A stretch of DNA of 64,000 bases from Symbiodinium natans (Eukaryota; Sar; Dinophyceae; Suessiales; Symbiodiniaceae), in contig CAJNDS010002606.1 of NCBI GenBank assembly GCA_905221605.1, forward strand, positions 270,001 to 334,000, read 5' to 3'. Made by a program: the position numbers and the translations under genes. Below, piece by piece: positions 19,927 to 30,972 of this stretch; within the stretch, counting starts at the first letter, position 1; the number at the start of each line of letters is the position of its first letter. A model generated the notes under the pieces. That model made no database searches. It was not told the origin of the DNA and saw only the letters and a program-made list of their open reading frames with translations.

Positions 19927-22550
19927 TAGGCTGCCTCTTTCAAAGAAGTCTTTTTATAGTATGGTTTCATATGCTACAGCACCTCGAGAGATGCCGGGCA
20001 TGCTAAAAAAGATCACCTGCCACTGCCAAAAGGATACAAGGCCGAGAAGAAGAAGCAGGAGACGGGATGCAGCTCCGCGATGCACATCGAGGCAAACGTC
20101 GAGGATCGCAACCGAACAGCACCATTCCCCTTCTGCGGCAACCGCTTCGAGTTCCGCGCCGTGGGCTCTTCGCAGAACTGTTGCTTTCCGGTCATGGTCT
20201 GCAATGCCATCATGTCTGCTGGGATGTCACACATGGCTTCCCTCATCGAGGGTGGCATGAGCCATCGCGATGCCGTGGCGCAGGTGTTCAAGGAGAGATG
20301 CCTATGTTGAGCCATCCTATAAGCTTAGTATGCAAGTAGGGAGTAGGTACCATGCGTCCCCGATATAGCCCCTGTTTATGCCTTAGATAGTCCCTATATA
20401 CCTAAGTAGACCCAACAACCCGTAAATAACCGCTAAGGTCCCTTGTAAGCCCTCCTTTCATCCCTTGATTCCACACCCTAGGCCCTAAACCCGAACTAGG
20501 TTCCTTCCTCTTACAAAAAAAATGAATAGACAAATGGAATACATATGTATATATACGTAGGAGAACAAGCATGTCATCTTCACGGGCAACGGCTACTCCG
20601 CCGAGTGGCCCGTGGAGGCGGGCAAGCGAGGCCTCCCGAACTTGAACACCACGCCCAAGGCCGTGGCGACCTGGAGCCTTGGGGAGGTTTAGGGTTTAGG
20701 GTTTAGGGTTTAGGGTTTAGGGTTTAGGGTTTAGGGTTTAGGGTTTCGGGCCTTTGTCTAGGTGATTTCGGGATGTTCGGGGTGCAGTTCTTCTGGGTTT
20801 AGACTTGTGGGGCTTTGGAGCATGTGCCTTGCACTCAACACCACAGTTGCCTCCGAAGCAGCTGAGCCCTCACTGCCTTGAACTCGGAGCCGAGGAATTC
20901 GGAAAAGAACCGCAAGCTCTTTGAAACGCTGAAAATCTTTACGGCCGAGGAGCAGCAGCTACTGTACCAACCAGACGTGTCCTTGGACCCCTCAAGTTAC
21001 AGTAGACAGCAAGGTTCGCCCAAGTTTCACCCCAAATCATAGTCACCAAGGGCTGTTTTTGCATTCGACTTACATTGCCAGCAGCCTTCGAAAAGACTGT
21101 GCTTCGGCAGCGCTCTGCAGCTCGCAGGAGACGGAGGCACGCCAGGAGGTGATGTACGAGAACTACATCTCTTGCCTCTGCCGCTGAGCTGAAGAGCCTT
21201 CTTCTGGTTCATGCCAACGTGTAGAACTTCAATGTCGTGGCAGGGGTAATGATTTTCTTCCTATGATTTTCTTCCTGTAGTTGGGCAGCGCAATGAGGTT
21301 GCGAGGTGGAAACGATGGTGCAGATGACCGAGACGGGCTTTCTGCCAGCATGTGCCAAGGACTGTCCGGCCGAGAGTCTGCCTTGGATCACCTCTCTTTC
21401 AGCCCTGGCCACCCAGGGTACGATTCCCGCAAGGCCCCAAACCCCAAGCCCCAAACCCCAAACCCCGAACCCTGAACCCTAAACCCTAAACCCTAAGCCC
21501 TTCAGGACCTGGAAAAGTACAAGGGCGTGGAGAAGCTGACTGGAAGCAGGAAAACCATCTACGACAACGTCGTGGACCAGCTCGAGAAACTCAAGGCACA
21601 TCTCTCCTTTTCCTTTAATAGGTTGGCCAAGGATGCATATGGACATCTGTGTGGATACATAAACCTTCTATTTCTATCTACTGTATACGCATACAGCCGT
21701 ATATGCACACAGTCATCTACCATATGCATGTATGCACGTAATCTCTATCCCTCTCTCTCTCTCTCTGACTCTCTGAGGGCCACAGCCAAAAGCCAGTTTC
21801 GGGTTACGACTGCTGCCGCTATTCACGTCGTACTGGTAGCTGCCCTACCTACTGCCATGACGGGCACGAAAGTATCTCAGATTCCCAGCCGCCACCCCCT
21901 ATCATTGAGATGAGAAGCCAAGCGTGTGAATTGGGGTCCACATTCAACACAGACCCCCCCTCCCCCTCGACGCCGCCGAGGCTGTGTACCAGGCCAAGCC
22001 CCACACGTCCCTCGCGGAAGAGGCCACCTACCTCTGCGACACCGTCAAGCAAGGGCCCCAGACAGGCTTGTTTAGGTGGGTGTTCAGCGGCAACTCAACA
22101 TCCCTGAGCTCCACACGTACCTCGAGTGTCTTTATCTTTGAATCATTAAAGTTGCGGGGCTAGAAATGACAGTCGCGCACGTAGACTCGCCCTATAGGAC
22201 GCAGATGGCAGCTCTGCGCGCCGCGGCATCTCGACTGCCATTCCAAAGCTTTGTGGGTCCTGACATGGACGCGAGTGAAACTTAGCTACCTCACCCTTAA
22301 CCCTAACAACACCCTATCAGGCACTATCAGGCACTAAAACCCCAAGCCCGTCGAGACAGCCGATCAGGTGGACAAGGCGGAGTCCGTAATGGAAAATAGC
22401 CTGTGTCTTGGCCGAACCTTCAGTCCCCTTCCGTATGATCGCTTCTGCGCAGGCTCTGTACTTTCAATGTTGGCCCATGGCATGCCCTATGCACACTGTG
22501 GCCCGGCCGTGGTGAGGTACCCGTTCCCGACGTATGAGCCTGGTGCTTAG
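17383..22550 (+). CDS. Glutamine synthetase type III, complete gene (about 14 exons)
   Basis: It makes glutamine from glutamate, ammonia and ATP. Exons by codon phase: 17383-17508, 17643-17733, 17840-18750, 19125-19173, 19713-19808, 20033-20292, 20561-20686, 20896-20949, 21128-about 21175, 21306-21359, 21506-21595, 21981-22049, 22347-22404 and about 22516-22550. The sum is close to 690 residues, as usual for GSIII. Family motifs in order: FDWARERGAIDFAHWFFPL, SSFPNGGLR, KTPLLRSMDAV, KHNEVAPGQHEMSP, HEKPFAGINGSGKHANWS, VASAGNDHRLGA, EAPPAIISLYPG, EDRNRTAPFPFCGNRFEFR, RQEVMYENYI and YPFPTYE near the stop. No transit peptide is obvious. Introns use GT, GC and GA donors. The last exon border is ambiguous by one base. 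Confidence 0.93.
17840..18750 (+). CDS. GSIII exon 3: main catalytic core
   Basis: The largest exon holds most of the active site, including the glutamate- and ammonium-site motif NGSGKHANWS and KHNEVAPGQHE. It begins two bases into a codon after GGGAG (GC-donor intron upstream). It ends at GAA before GCTAGG, or three bases earlier with a GA donor, because GAA is repeated at the next exon start. Confidence 0.92.
19202..19310. repeat. (AT)n / ATATAC microsatellite in a GSIII intron
   Basis: It lies in the intron between 19,173 and 19,713. A second tract of CATACATACATGCATG units is at about 19,580-19,680 in the same intron. Confidence 0.95.
19806..19947 (+). repeat. 22-bp direct duplication spanning a GSIII donor site
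   Basis: TTAGGCTGCCTCTTTCAAAG at 19,806 (exon end plus start of the intron) recurs at 19,926, separated by an AT microsatellite at about 19,848-19,925. It duplicates the GC donor context 120 bases downstream. Confidence 0.9.
20687..20747 (+). repeat. TTTAGGG array starting at a GSIII splice donor
   Basis: Eight or more TTTAGGG units start exactly at the exon end: the coding sequence ends GGGGAG and the intron begins GTTTAGGG. Confidence 0.95.
21432..21498 (-). repeat. CCCTAAA-type array just before a GSIII acceptor
   Basis: CCCCAAA, CCCGAAC and CCCTAAA units run to seven bases before the CTTCAG acceptor of the exon at 21,506. Confidence 0.93.
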
Positions 22551-23001
22551 TTTCCACAATCGCAGCTTTGTGGGTGTTCGGGTTGTCGTGGGCATGCCGA
22601 GGCAGATGATCTACTCCCACCATTTCTGAGCCGAGAGCTGGACCTGAATCGGACGACTCTGGTGCTAAGCACCACAGTACGCTGAAGGCATTGGACAAGA
22701 TCCTCGAATATCCTCGAGCTTGTCAGTGGAGCTGACACTCGCGCTGCTGAAGCGCCACTGATTAAGCAGGGCGTGCGGTGCAGCTGAAAGCGCGGACTCT
22801 CAGCGGTGAGTTGAGCCTAGGTCCGGCATCAGATCGTGCAACTTCGCATGTAAACGCAGAAAGACGGTAGGACCGTGACCTACTGCAGAGTCCCAAGGCT
22901 GCGCTCTCCAGTGGTGTGCACGCCAGTCCTGTAGTTTTCCCACACACTGGACTGCGTATGCACACTCAAACCTGCTACTAATCGACAGGCTGTTCAGAAT
23001 C

Positions 23002-24990
23002 ATGGCAGTCTGCTCGCGGGATCCGAGAAGTTTTGAGAAAAGGTCAAGATGCGAACTCACGATGCCATCCCCCAGCTGCGCGCGCACGTGGGTGGAATGC
23101 GTTCTTGCCATCATTCGGCTTTGCGACATCTTGGGCACTACCACTGCCTTAGAGGAGTGTGTTGCCGAGGTGTGCTACAATGTTGTCATCTCTGCAGCTG
23201 GGCGCAACGTGCGCTGGCCCGCAGCGCTGGAAGTCCTGTCAAGCTTGGCTCGCTCTACCAGTGAACCCACTGCCGCCGGGCATCATGAGATTACAGCGGG
23301 GGCTTTTAAGGTGGAGGTTGGAAGCCTGCTGGGCGTGACTTTCGTAAGACCTTGCATGTAGGCCCATATCCCCGAGCAGAGTGGGTGGTGTTGGAGTCAT
23401 TGGCTTGTGCTTCCACAACGCCCCTAGCATCCGCTAGCGGGCGTTCGCCTGAACCTAAGTAAGTCCCAACGACCCCTTGGGCTCCCACGGCCAGAGAGAG
23501 CAGAAACCCTAACGAAAGTTACTGGTGACGATTCAGATCCGGAGTCTGACGAAGCGTGTTTGGGTGGATTATGCCATACACAAGTAGTTCCAATGCAATG
23601 TGCTGTGTCGAAGCCGTCATTCAAGGTGTTTAGGGCAGCTCTAACCTTGCGTGCTGCTCTTACGTACTGCGAAGCGGACAATGCACCAGAAGGCTTTGCA
23701 AGGAAGCTAGTTACGTTTGATGGTCGCTCCGGACCCGGAGCAATCAAAACAGTAATTTGTGGGCGCTTTTACTCTCAGATCCTGCCCTCAGGTGAGCAGT
23801 TACAACGCCATCTGCTCTGCATTGGCCGCGGCCTTGCGCTGGGAACAGGCCCTACACGCACTTGCCGGGGTGAGGCCGGTGACCCGATCCCTGCACCAGT
23901 CCCAAACCCTGGGGCTGGGGATAGTGATACTGGAAGGTTCATGGGTCGTTATAAGTAGGGTTATAGGTGCCCTAAATAAGGTTATGTCCAGTTGCACCCC
24001 ACTTATAACCCCACTGATCACTACCCATGAACCTCTAACTAGGCCCACCGACGTTCGATCCCTGGCTGCAGGCACCTGGGCCCGAGGGCAGAGGTTGCGG
24101 GCTACGGCGCAGTCCTCAAGGCCGTCAAGCGTTGCCAAGAGTTGCCGAGGGTTCTCCAAAGTTCTCAGCGTGATGTCTCGGGCCTGAAGCTGCGGGCCCA
24201 TCTCAGAATCGCTCCTTCGGGCCAGGCTTGCTCCGTGACGAGAAGGTGGCATCAGTCCCTTCAAGTTTTGGCGGCCATGCGCAGCAAGAGGGTGGGGGTG
24301 GACCAGCAGGACGGGCCGGCGTTGGAGAGGTGATGATGCAAGTGCTTCGTGCGAAACATGCAAGTGCTGCTGGAAGGCCCTTCGGGACCTACAAGCCGCC
24401 GTGGAGGTGTTGCACGCACCATGGCCGGCAGCCGCAGTTCTGACTGCCGAAGCAGCTCAGAGGCTTGTGGTGAGATCTTCATACGAGGCAGTCGAGGCAG
24501 TCTACAGGAGAGAAACTTCTGCTGAATGTCTGGGCTTCGATAAATCGAGGATCATCATTTTCAGCAATCGCTGTTTGACCCAAGCCGTCCAGGCGCTGCA
24601 TTTCCTCCTCTTACGCCTCCATGCTGTCAGCTATGGAGCGCACGCTGGAGGGCCAAGGCCCGTGAATGCCGCATGCTGCATTATACTACGTATATCTACG
24701 TATATTATATTATATTTTACTATATATTTTTATTATATTATACTATATTGTGCTATATTATATTATATTATACTATATTATACTATATTGTACTATATTG
24801 TACTATATTATACTATACTATACTTGATTATATTATATTGTACAGTTCCCTCTTGAGCGCTGTTCGGCCCCAGATGGCTGTGCTGGCGGCGCCGACTTGG
24901 CCAGCCCTGAGCAGAGGGTGGTGGTGGAGACGTGCGCTTGGAAGATGCAGCGGGCTTTGAGCGTGGAAAAGTGTTAGAACCGATGGATGC
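23002..24990 (+). CDS. PPR-like repeat protein gene (approximate span)
   Basis: Several open stretches carry pentatricopeptide-type helices in order: CYNVVISAAGRNVRWPAALE (about 23,174), SYNAICSALAAALRWEQALH (about 23,798), GYGAVLKAVKRC (about 24,100) and RRWHQSLQVLAAMRSKRV (about 24,240). Each has the helix pattern of PPR units with a Trp-x-x-Ala/Ser-Leu second helix. The last piece may be near 24,880-24,986. PPR proteins bind RNA, usually in organelles. The intron from 23,869 (GTGAGG donor) to about 24,080 contains a palindromic MITE. The start, the exon borders and the presence of a targeting peptide are not settled. Confidence 0.5.
23935..24034. mobile_element. 100-bp MITE with AGGTTCATGGG termini, intronic
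   Basis: It begins AGGTTCATGGG and ends CCCATGAACCT, a perfect 11-bp terminal inverted repeat, with further internal symmetry (TTATAAGTAGGGTTATA against TTATAACCCC). It lies in an intron of the PPR-like gene. A second copy is at 47,428. Confidence 0.9.
24685..24845. repeat. TATATTATAC-type AT microsatellite
   Basis: About 160 bases of irregular TATAT/ATTATA units. Open frames through it are artefacts. Confidence 0.95.
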
Positions 24991-24999
24991 CGATGCCCT

Positions 25000-26430
25000 C
25001 TCAGCTTTTGCAGGGGTCTCTCTTACACACATAGTGCGCATGTAACGTACGCATGGAGAGAGGGAGAGAGAGGGATAGGGGTGACTGTTTTCAGGTGCTG
25101 CTTGCTAGCGAAGGGTGCTGATCCTGAGCTGCGTTGTTTCAGAAGTGGAGGCCCCAACTCAGCGCGGGGCGGGTTGCCCGCCCCCCCTCCCCCCACGAAA
25201 GAGAGAAGACATGTGATGCACAGCATGTTTCTGAATGGAAGTAAGTTAGAAACACACGATCCTAAATCCTAAGCCCTAAATGGCAGGAGCAGGCTTGGTG
25301 CCAAGAGCCTGGCCGATGCTCTGAGGTTGCTGAAGGACCTTTGGCTCCACAGCCTGCACATCACTGAACACGACTGAACCCTAAATCCCCCTAAGCCAGG
25401 CCGAAACCCGCGCTTTGCGGTGGTGGGCTTGGGGGGTTCCCAGGGTTGAGAATCAAAGTTCCAGAATGCGGAAGTACAAATGACTGAGGTTCGTACTCGA
25501 TTTCATCCGAATTTCATTTTGATCCCGGTGCATGTGGCTGCGATGAGTCGAGGGGTCCAGTAATACCTTTTGTATCTGAGGCCCGGGTGCCCCACCTTGT
25601 CATACACCAACCATTGCATGCGCCACCTCACACCCAACCCCTACACTCCTAGACCGCCAACCTCAAGACGCCCTAGACCCCCTTAGACCCCTAGACTCCT
25701 AGACCCCCTAGACCCCAAACCCTTTCTGGAAGAGGAGCCAGTGCAGCTCCTTCAGGCGGAGTCTGGCCCCAGGTGGGAGAGGGGATGCCAGTAGGAATCT
25801 CATGTTCCTCTGCAGCGCCCCTTCCTTAGGCAGCTATACACTGCCTTGGACCGTAGTTGTGGTAGTCGTTGAACAGACAGCCTTTGCTGCTCCCCAAACC
25901 CTTGCGAGCCTCGAATTCCCAGCGTTGCTGGTTCTCTAGCCTCAAAACACCGCAACGCCTGCCACACCTACTCCCACCTGCAAAGACCAATGACTTCGGC
26001 ACATGTTGTAGCTACTCGCAAGCTACAATGAGAGAACATGGGCTGCTTCAGGTTACTGCGCTCGACGCTGGACAAGGAAACGCCTGTCGAGGCAGGGTTG
26101 TGTCCTTGAGCGTTTGTACACTTGTTACACGTCGCTTGTTCATAGTGATCGCAGAGCATAGAGCAGAGCCAATGCAGGCGTTCGTCACCGGCGTTGAATC
26201 TTATCGGCGGGACCGCACGCGAAGAATCGAGGACAGCGAGTTCTGTCGAGCTCTTTGCTGCCACAGTATCCTGAAGTATCTGACTTCTGACCTCTTGCAG
26301 CTCCACGGAATCGCACGTGCTGTTCACCTTCATGGCAGGCGGGTGATGAGTCTGCCAAGCTGAGCTTCCCAAAACCGCAGGCAAAGCAGGCCGGCTGTGA
26401 CTCTGCGCGCACATCGTCGTCACGCACTGA
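25000..26430. other. No gene recognised
   Basis: It contains a short GAGAGAGGGA tract near 25,053, a small C/CCCTAGAC-rich run at 25,640-25,720 and open frames with no family resemblance. Confidence 0.5.
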
Positions 26431-26449
26431 ATGTATAGTGGCATGGGCG

Positions 26450-28290
26450 CCACACCTGCCGCTGCAGGCCGCTGCACCGGCCAAGGCAAAGCAGCCGCAA
26501 TCACCAGGCCCGCCTCCCAAGGCCCCGGCGAAGGCCCGGGAGTCACCTCAGTGAGTCAAGCTGAGACTACGTGCACTTCGTTGTGCTTGGCACTACTCAG
26601 GGACTGGGTAGGTTTAGCCGCGTTAGCCTTTTTGGCCATATAGAATCCGAGTGCACATAAAAAGGCTGACCTTTTTTGGGCCAGGGTACTCAGCCCGTAA
26701 GACTACGACACATCGCCCTTCGTAGGCTGGTTGTTGTTACTGGCAGGCTCCCGCCAAGGTGCCGGCATCGCCCAAGGCAAGGGGAACGGGACCGTCTGAA
26801 GAGGAACGGGAGGGGGGTGAGAAGAATTTTCGAAGAGGTTCGCGGACGCCTAACTGTGGATTCCGGGACACCGCCGCCCTGTTCTTAGGCGTTTCCTAGC
26901 CGAGAGGGGGCGCGGGCAGGTGCTAACAGCTAACGTCTCTATCGCTTCAGGGCTTGGATTGAAGTCTCGCATCGTCGCTAACTACGCGGTTTCCTAGTCT
27001 GACGTGAGATGCGTTGCTGGGCCCTCGAACAACGCATTTTGAGAAACCTTCACGAAGGTGCATCTTCGGGCACACAGCACAGGGATCCATAGGTGCGTTT
27101 CCCAGACCTCTTAAGCGCACAATAGCCGAATTCTTAGAAGGCAATTTGTGCGTTACTCTTTAGAGGCCCTGGCTACTGTACTGGCTATCCAAGGACCATC
27201 AACAGCAACACATCCTCTCACAAAGTCAGCGCCTGCTGATTTTCTTAGTCGCCCCAGGCTGTGGCAGTGGCGAAGCACAAGCCGAAGGAGCCTTCCACTC
27301 CCCCGCCGTCGATGTCTACGAGAGTGGTGAAGCTCTCGAAGGCTGGCACAAGTAGACACACCCACCCTCATCCCACATTCGCCATCTTTCAACTTCGACG
27401 GCCGCCCTGATGTTTTGCAAGTGCTGTTCACTGTTCTTGCAATGTTTGGAAAGATGCCCCTTATCAGTTTCGACTCTGGCTTCCTTAAGCGGACCACAAT
27501 TGTGGCATGAGGGTAGTAGATCACTGCTATCTGCATGGCTGCGAGCGCTCGAGCCAGTGTTCTTCAGTGGTAGGTGCCTTGGACCGGGATCTTGCGGTTT
27601 AGAGCTTCAGGGCTTCCGGGATCAAGAGCGCAAACCCTAAACCCTAAACCTTAAACCCTAAACCCTAAACCCTAAACCCTAAACCCTAAACCCTAAACCT
27701 TCGTTCAAGAGGCTCCAGCCAAGGCGGGCACCGTCACGGTGAGTGTGGCCAAGGTGGGGAACTTATTTTTGGGGGTCGGAAGAATTACTAATGGCATTCC
27801 CTGATGGTCCCTGAATAATGTACTACCCTCCAAAACCTTATTTATTAAGGCCCCTATATTGCCGGACCTATCCCAGAATCCCAGACCCTGAAGCCCATGA
27901 ATCAGCTGTCCTGTGTTCCATTGTCGACCGCTGACGCTGGAGCGTGCTGTAGCACGCTGCGTTTCTTCCATACTATTCCATACTCTCGCCCGACAAAGCA
28001 GACATGTGATGTAGAGTATGCAGTATGCAAGTGGAAGAAAAGTTTCGGTATAAATCGAGACTTTCTGGATGTTTGTACGTAACTGCTGGCCAGTGGTACA
28101 ATGGCAGTGGTGCCTTGACACCCTAAACCCTAAACCCTAAACCCTAAACCCTAAACCCTCAACCCTAAACCCTAAACCCTAAACCCTAAAAAGCCTCAAC
28201 CCTGAACCCCACGAGGTGCCGCAAAAACGGCCCATGCCGATGGAGTCGCTTCCTCCTTCCAAGAGGCGCCTCGGAGCTTGTTCCTGCTCG
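26450..28290 (+). CDS. Small exons of a Lys/Ala/Pro-rich protein (approximate)
   Basis: Four or five short open pieces share one odd composition and lie between introns. They are: a piece with APAKAKQPQSPGPPPKAPAK (about 26,458-26,551), one with APAKVPASPKARGTGPS (about 26,750-26,820), one with AKHKPKEPSTPPPS (about 27,268-27,340), one with EAPAKAGTVT ending at a GTGAGT donor (27,710-27,738) and one with VPQKRPMPMESLPPSKRRLG (about 28,217-28,290). Two of these exons come 6-25 bases after CCCTAAA arrays. The sequence resembles histone-tail-like or linker proteins, but the family is not known and the pieces may not belong to one gene. Confidence 0.35.
27632..27700 (-). repeat. CCCTAAA array before a small exon
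   Basis: About ten CCCTAAA units end a few bases before the acceptor of the EAPAKAGTVT exon (CTTCGTTCAAG). Confidence 0.95.
28121..28191 (-). repeat. CCCTAAA array
   Basis: Ten units, just upstream of the candidate exon at about 28,217. Confidence 0.95.
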
Positions 28291-28317
28291 GTGCATATTT
28301 TGAACACCCGAAGCCGG

Positions 28318-29300
28318 ATTTGTTAATATTCTCAAATTTCTTAATATTATCATTATTATGACTATTAGGATTTTTTGATTGTTTTAAACAAAAACTTGTT
28401 AATATGGTTACTATCATTAATATTACTTGTATTTATTTTTTCCAGATTAGTAACGATAATACGACTAGTGTGATTAATATCACTACTATAATGAAGATTT
28501 TTAATATTAAAGATACCACGAATATATTGGTATTATTAGAAATATGAGTATTATTAATATTATGTATGTTGTTGTTATTTGTCGTATTATAAATATTCTT
28601 CATAGCATGAATATCATTTTTCATATTATGAATATTATTCGCATTGCTAGTATTGTTTATATTGTTCATATTGTCCTTACTATTCATAATGATCATATCA
28701 TTTTTCATATTATTCAGATTATCAATACGATCCATATTATCAATATGATCAAGATGGTCAACATGATCAATCTTATTAATAACCATTTTGTTGGTATATA
28801 TAAATATTAGGAACATTAGGATAGTATCATCATTCATATTCATTCATCTCAGCCTATCATCATTCATATCATTCATATCATTCATACATCATTTAATTCA
28901 TATCATTCATATCATTCATATCATTCATATCATTCATATCATTCATATCATTCATATCATTCATATCATTCATATCATTCATATCATTCATATCACTCAA
29001 TATTATTCAATATTTTTCAAAAACTATTCTTATTATCCATATGATTCATATAGTTCATATAGTTCATATTGTTCATATTGTTCATATGGTTCATATTGTT
29101 CATATTGTCCATATTGTTCATATTGTTCATATTGTTCATATTGTTCATATTGTTCATAGTATATACAATTGAGATTCTGGAGCGTGTTAATATCATTCTT
29201 ATTATTGTTTTTACTTGTATTTTCTATATTGTAAATATTATCAAATTAACACTATTATAAACATGATTCAGTTTATTAATATGATGAAAAAACTCAAATA
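28318..29300. repeat. AT-rich satellite block with two 9-bp repeat arrays
   Basis: An AATATTATTA-type irregular stretch (28,318-28,830) leads into an array of TCATTCATA (about 28,868-28,996) and then one of TTGTTCATA (about 29,050-29,160). The two units differ at two bases, so one probably derives from the other. Frames are open through both on several strands. Confidence 0.95.
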
Positions 29301-30878
29301 ATGAATATTGTTAATATTCTCAGCAGTCATATGTGACCCTAGACCCCGAATACGAATCGTAAAAAAGACTTTTTAATTTGGTCCTTATTCTCCCATCCTG
29401 GCTGTTACCCTCACGACTCAACAGATTAACCCCTAGAGACAGAGGTAAGTTCACGCACGCTCTGTTCGCCCCTCACTTACAAATTTAATATGATTATTGG
29501 CACGCGTAAACTTGCCCAATAATACTTCTAAAAGTGAGTGAATGCAATGAACACGCGAACCAGGATTCATGAACTGAACCCAAGTTCTGACGCTGCGGCG
29601 GTTGAATTGAGTTGGAACACTAGCAGTCGTCGCAACTCGTATGGTTGCTCTTTGCATTCGCTGACCTGTGGCCAGACTGCGTCCGATCGGTGCATCAAGC
29701 GAAGCTCTGGCACGTTTTCCGACTTTGTGCAGTGCCGCGGGACGTTGTTTGCTGGATGTTATTGGTCTACATGGGGGTTCATCCAGATGAGTGACGCCTT
29801 TCCACAACCTGACAAACTGCAATCTCTGCTGTATTGCATCTTGCTACTACTCCGGCATGCAGCATCAAAGCGCACCTCAGAAGAGCCTGGATCCCGAACT
29901 CTACAATACCCACAGCCTTTGGGCGTCTTGGGGTTGAGCAAGGTGCGGCCACCGGCTGCAAAGGTTCGCCTGCTCAGGATCGTAGGCCATGATCAAAGGC
30001 TTCCTTGCGTGAGGGTGATTGACAAGAGTCATGTGAAGCTGTTCCAATCTATCGACTATATTATGTATATATATATATATGTATGTATACATACATCTTC
30101 CTCTCTCTCCCTCGCTATATGTATGTCTTTCTGACAACCTCGCAGTCATGGTGAGCATGGTCATGCAAAGCTGGGCGACGAACCCAAGAGCCGTTGAAAG
30201 AATGCATAGATATAAGGCAGCTCTCCTGGATGATAGCAATGCTGCCTACTCCCCACATGGCGACCAACCGGCTTACACAGACTCCATCAGATATCATGTA
30301 CGATTATTGACGCATTGCAGCAGAGGTACGCGTTATCTTCGGTCGCTGTTTTTCTCGCCGTCCTGGCTCAAGCTGCACCTTACGGTCAGATAACGGTAGA
30401 TCTGTGGAATCTTACCCCCAGCAATGTGGTTTGTTTGCAAGTTTTTTTACTCCAATCCAACCCATGCCAGCTGTACCCAACTATACCCACTACCTTTATC
30501 ACTATTTTAGCCCAGCCCAACCAGAACCTCGACCGTACCCCACCTTCACACCATAGCTTAAACCAGACTTTCAGTAGGCAACGGTTCTTTGGTTTCACCC
30601 AAGCTCACTTGGAATTGGGCGTACCCAGGAGAATGCTGCTCTGTCGATGTTCGGTGGGTGTCGCCTTTGGCGCATGTACTCTTCTATATAGAGCATGTGC
30701 AAAGCTGTGAACATGCAAAATCGCAGCACGTGAGATTGTGGAAGGATCAGGCAGCTATGCAAGACATGGAGTCCATCGGAGCTGAGTCAGAAGGCCTTTC
30801 GGCTTTATGATGCATAGCGGTACGGACGCTTCTTCGAGCTGCAAAGCGGTGAGCTCTAGAATCATCTTTTTTGCACCA
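29300..30878. other. No gene recognised
   Basis: Open frames occur (for example 29,538-30,134), but no family motif is seen. A short AT microsatellite lies at 30,060-30,090. Confidence 0.45.
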
Positions 30879-30931
30879 CCCTAAACCCTAAACCCTAAAC
30901 TACTCCCTAAACCCTAAACCCTAAACCCTAA
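30879..30931 (-). repeat. CCCTAAA array upstream of the first recognised CAF1 exon
   Basis: About seven CCCTAAA units ending 41 bases before the exon at 30,973. Confidence 0.95.
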
Positions 30932-30972
30932 TAATGAACACCCTCGCAGTCCTCATCGACCTTGAGCGCCAG

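Noticed and set aside
28433-29260. Asn- and Ile-rich ORFs in the AT-rich block
   Set aside because: They follow the AATATTATT and TCATTCATA satellites and occur on both strands.
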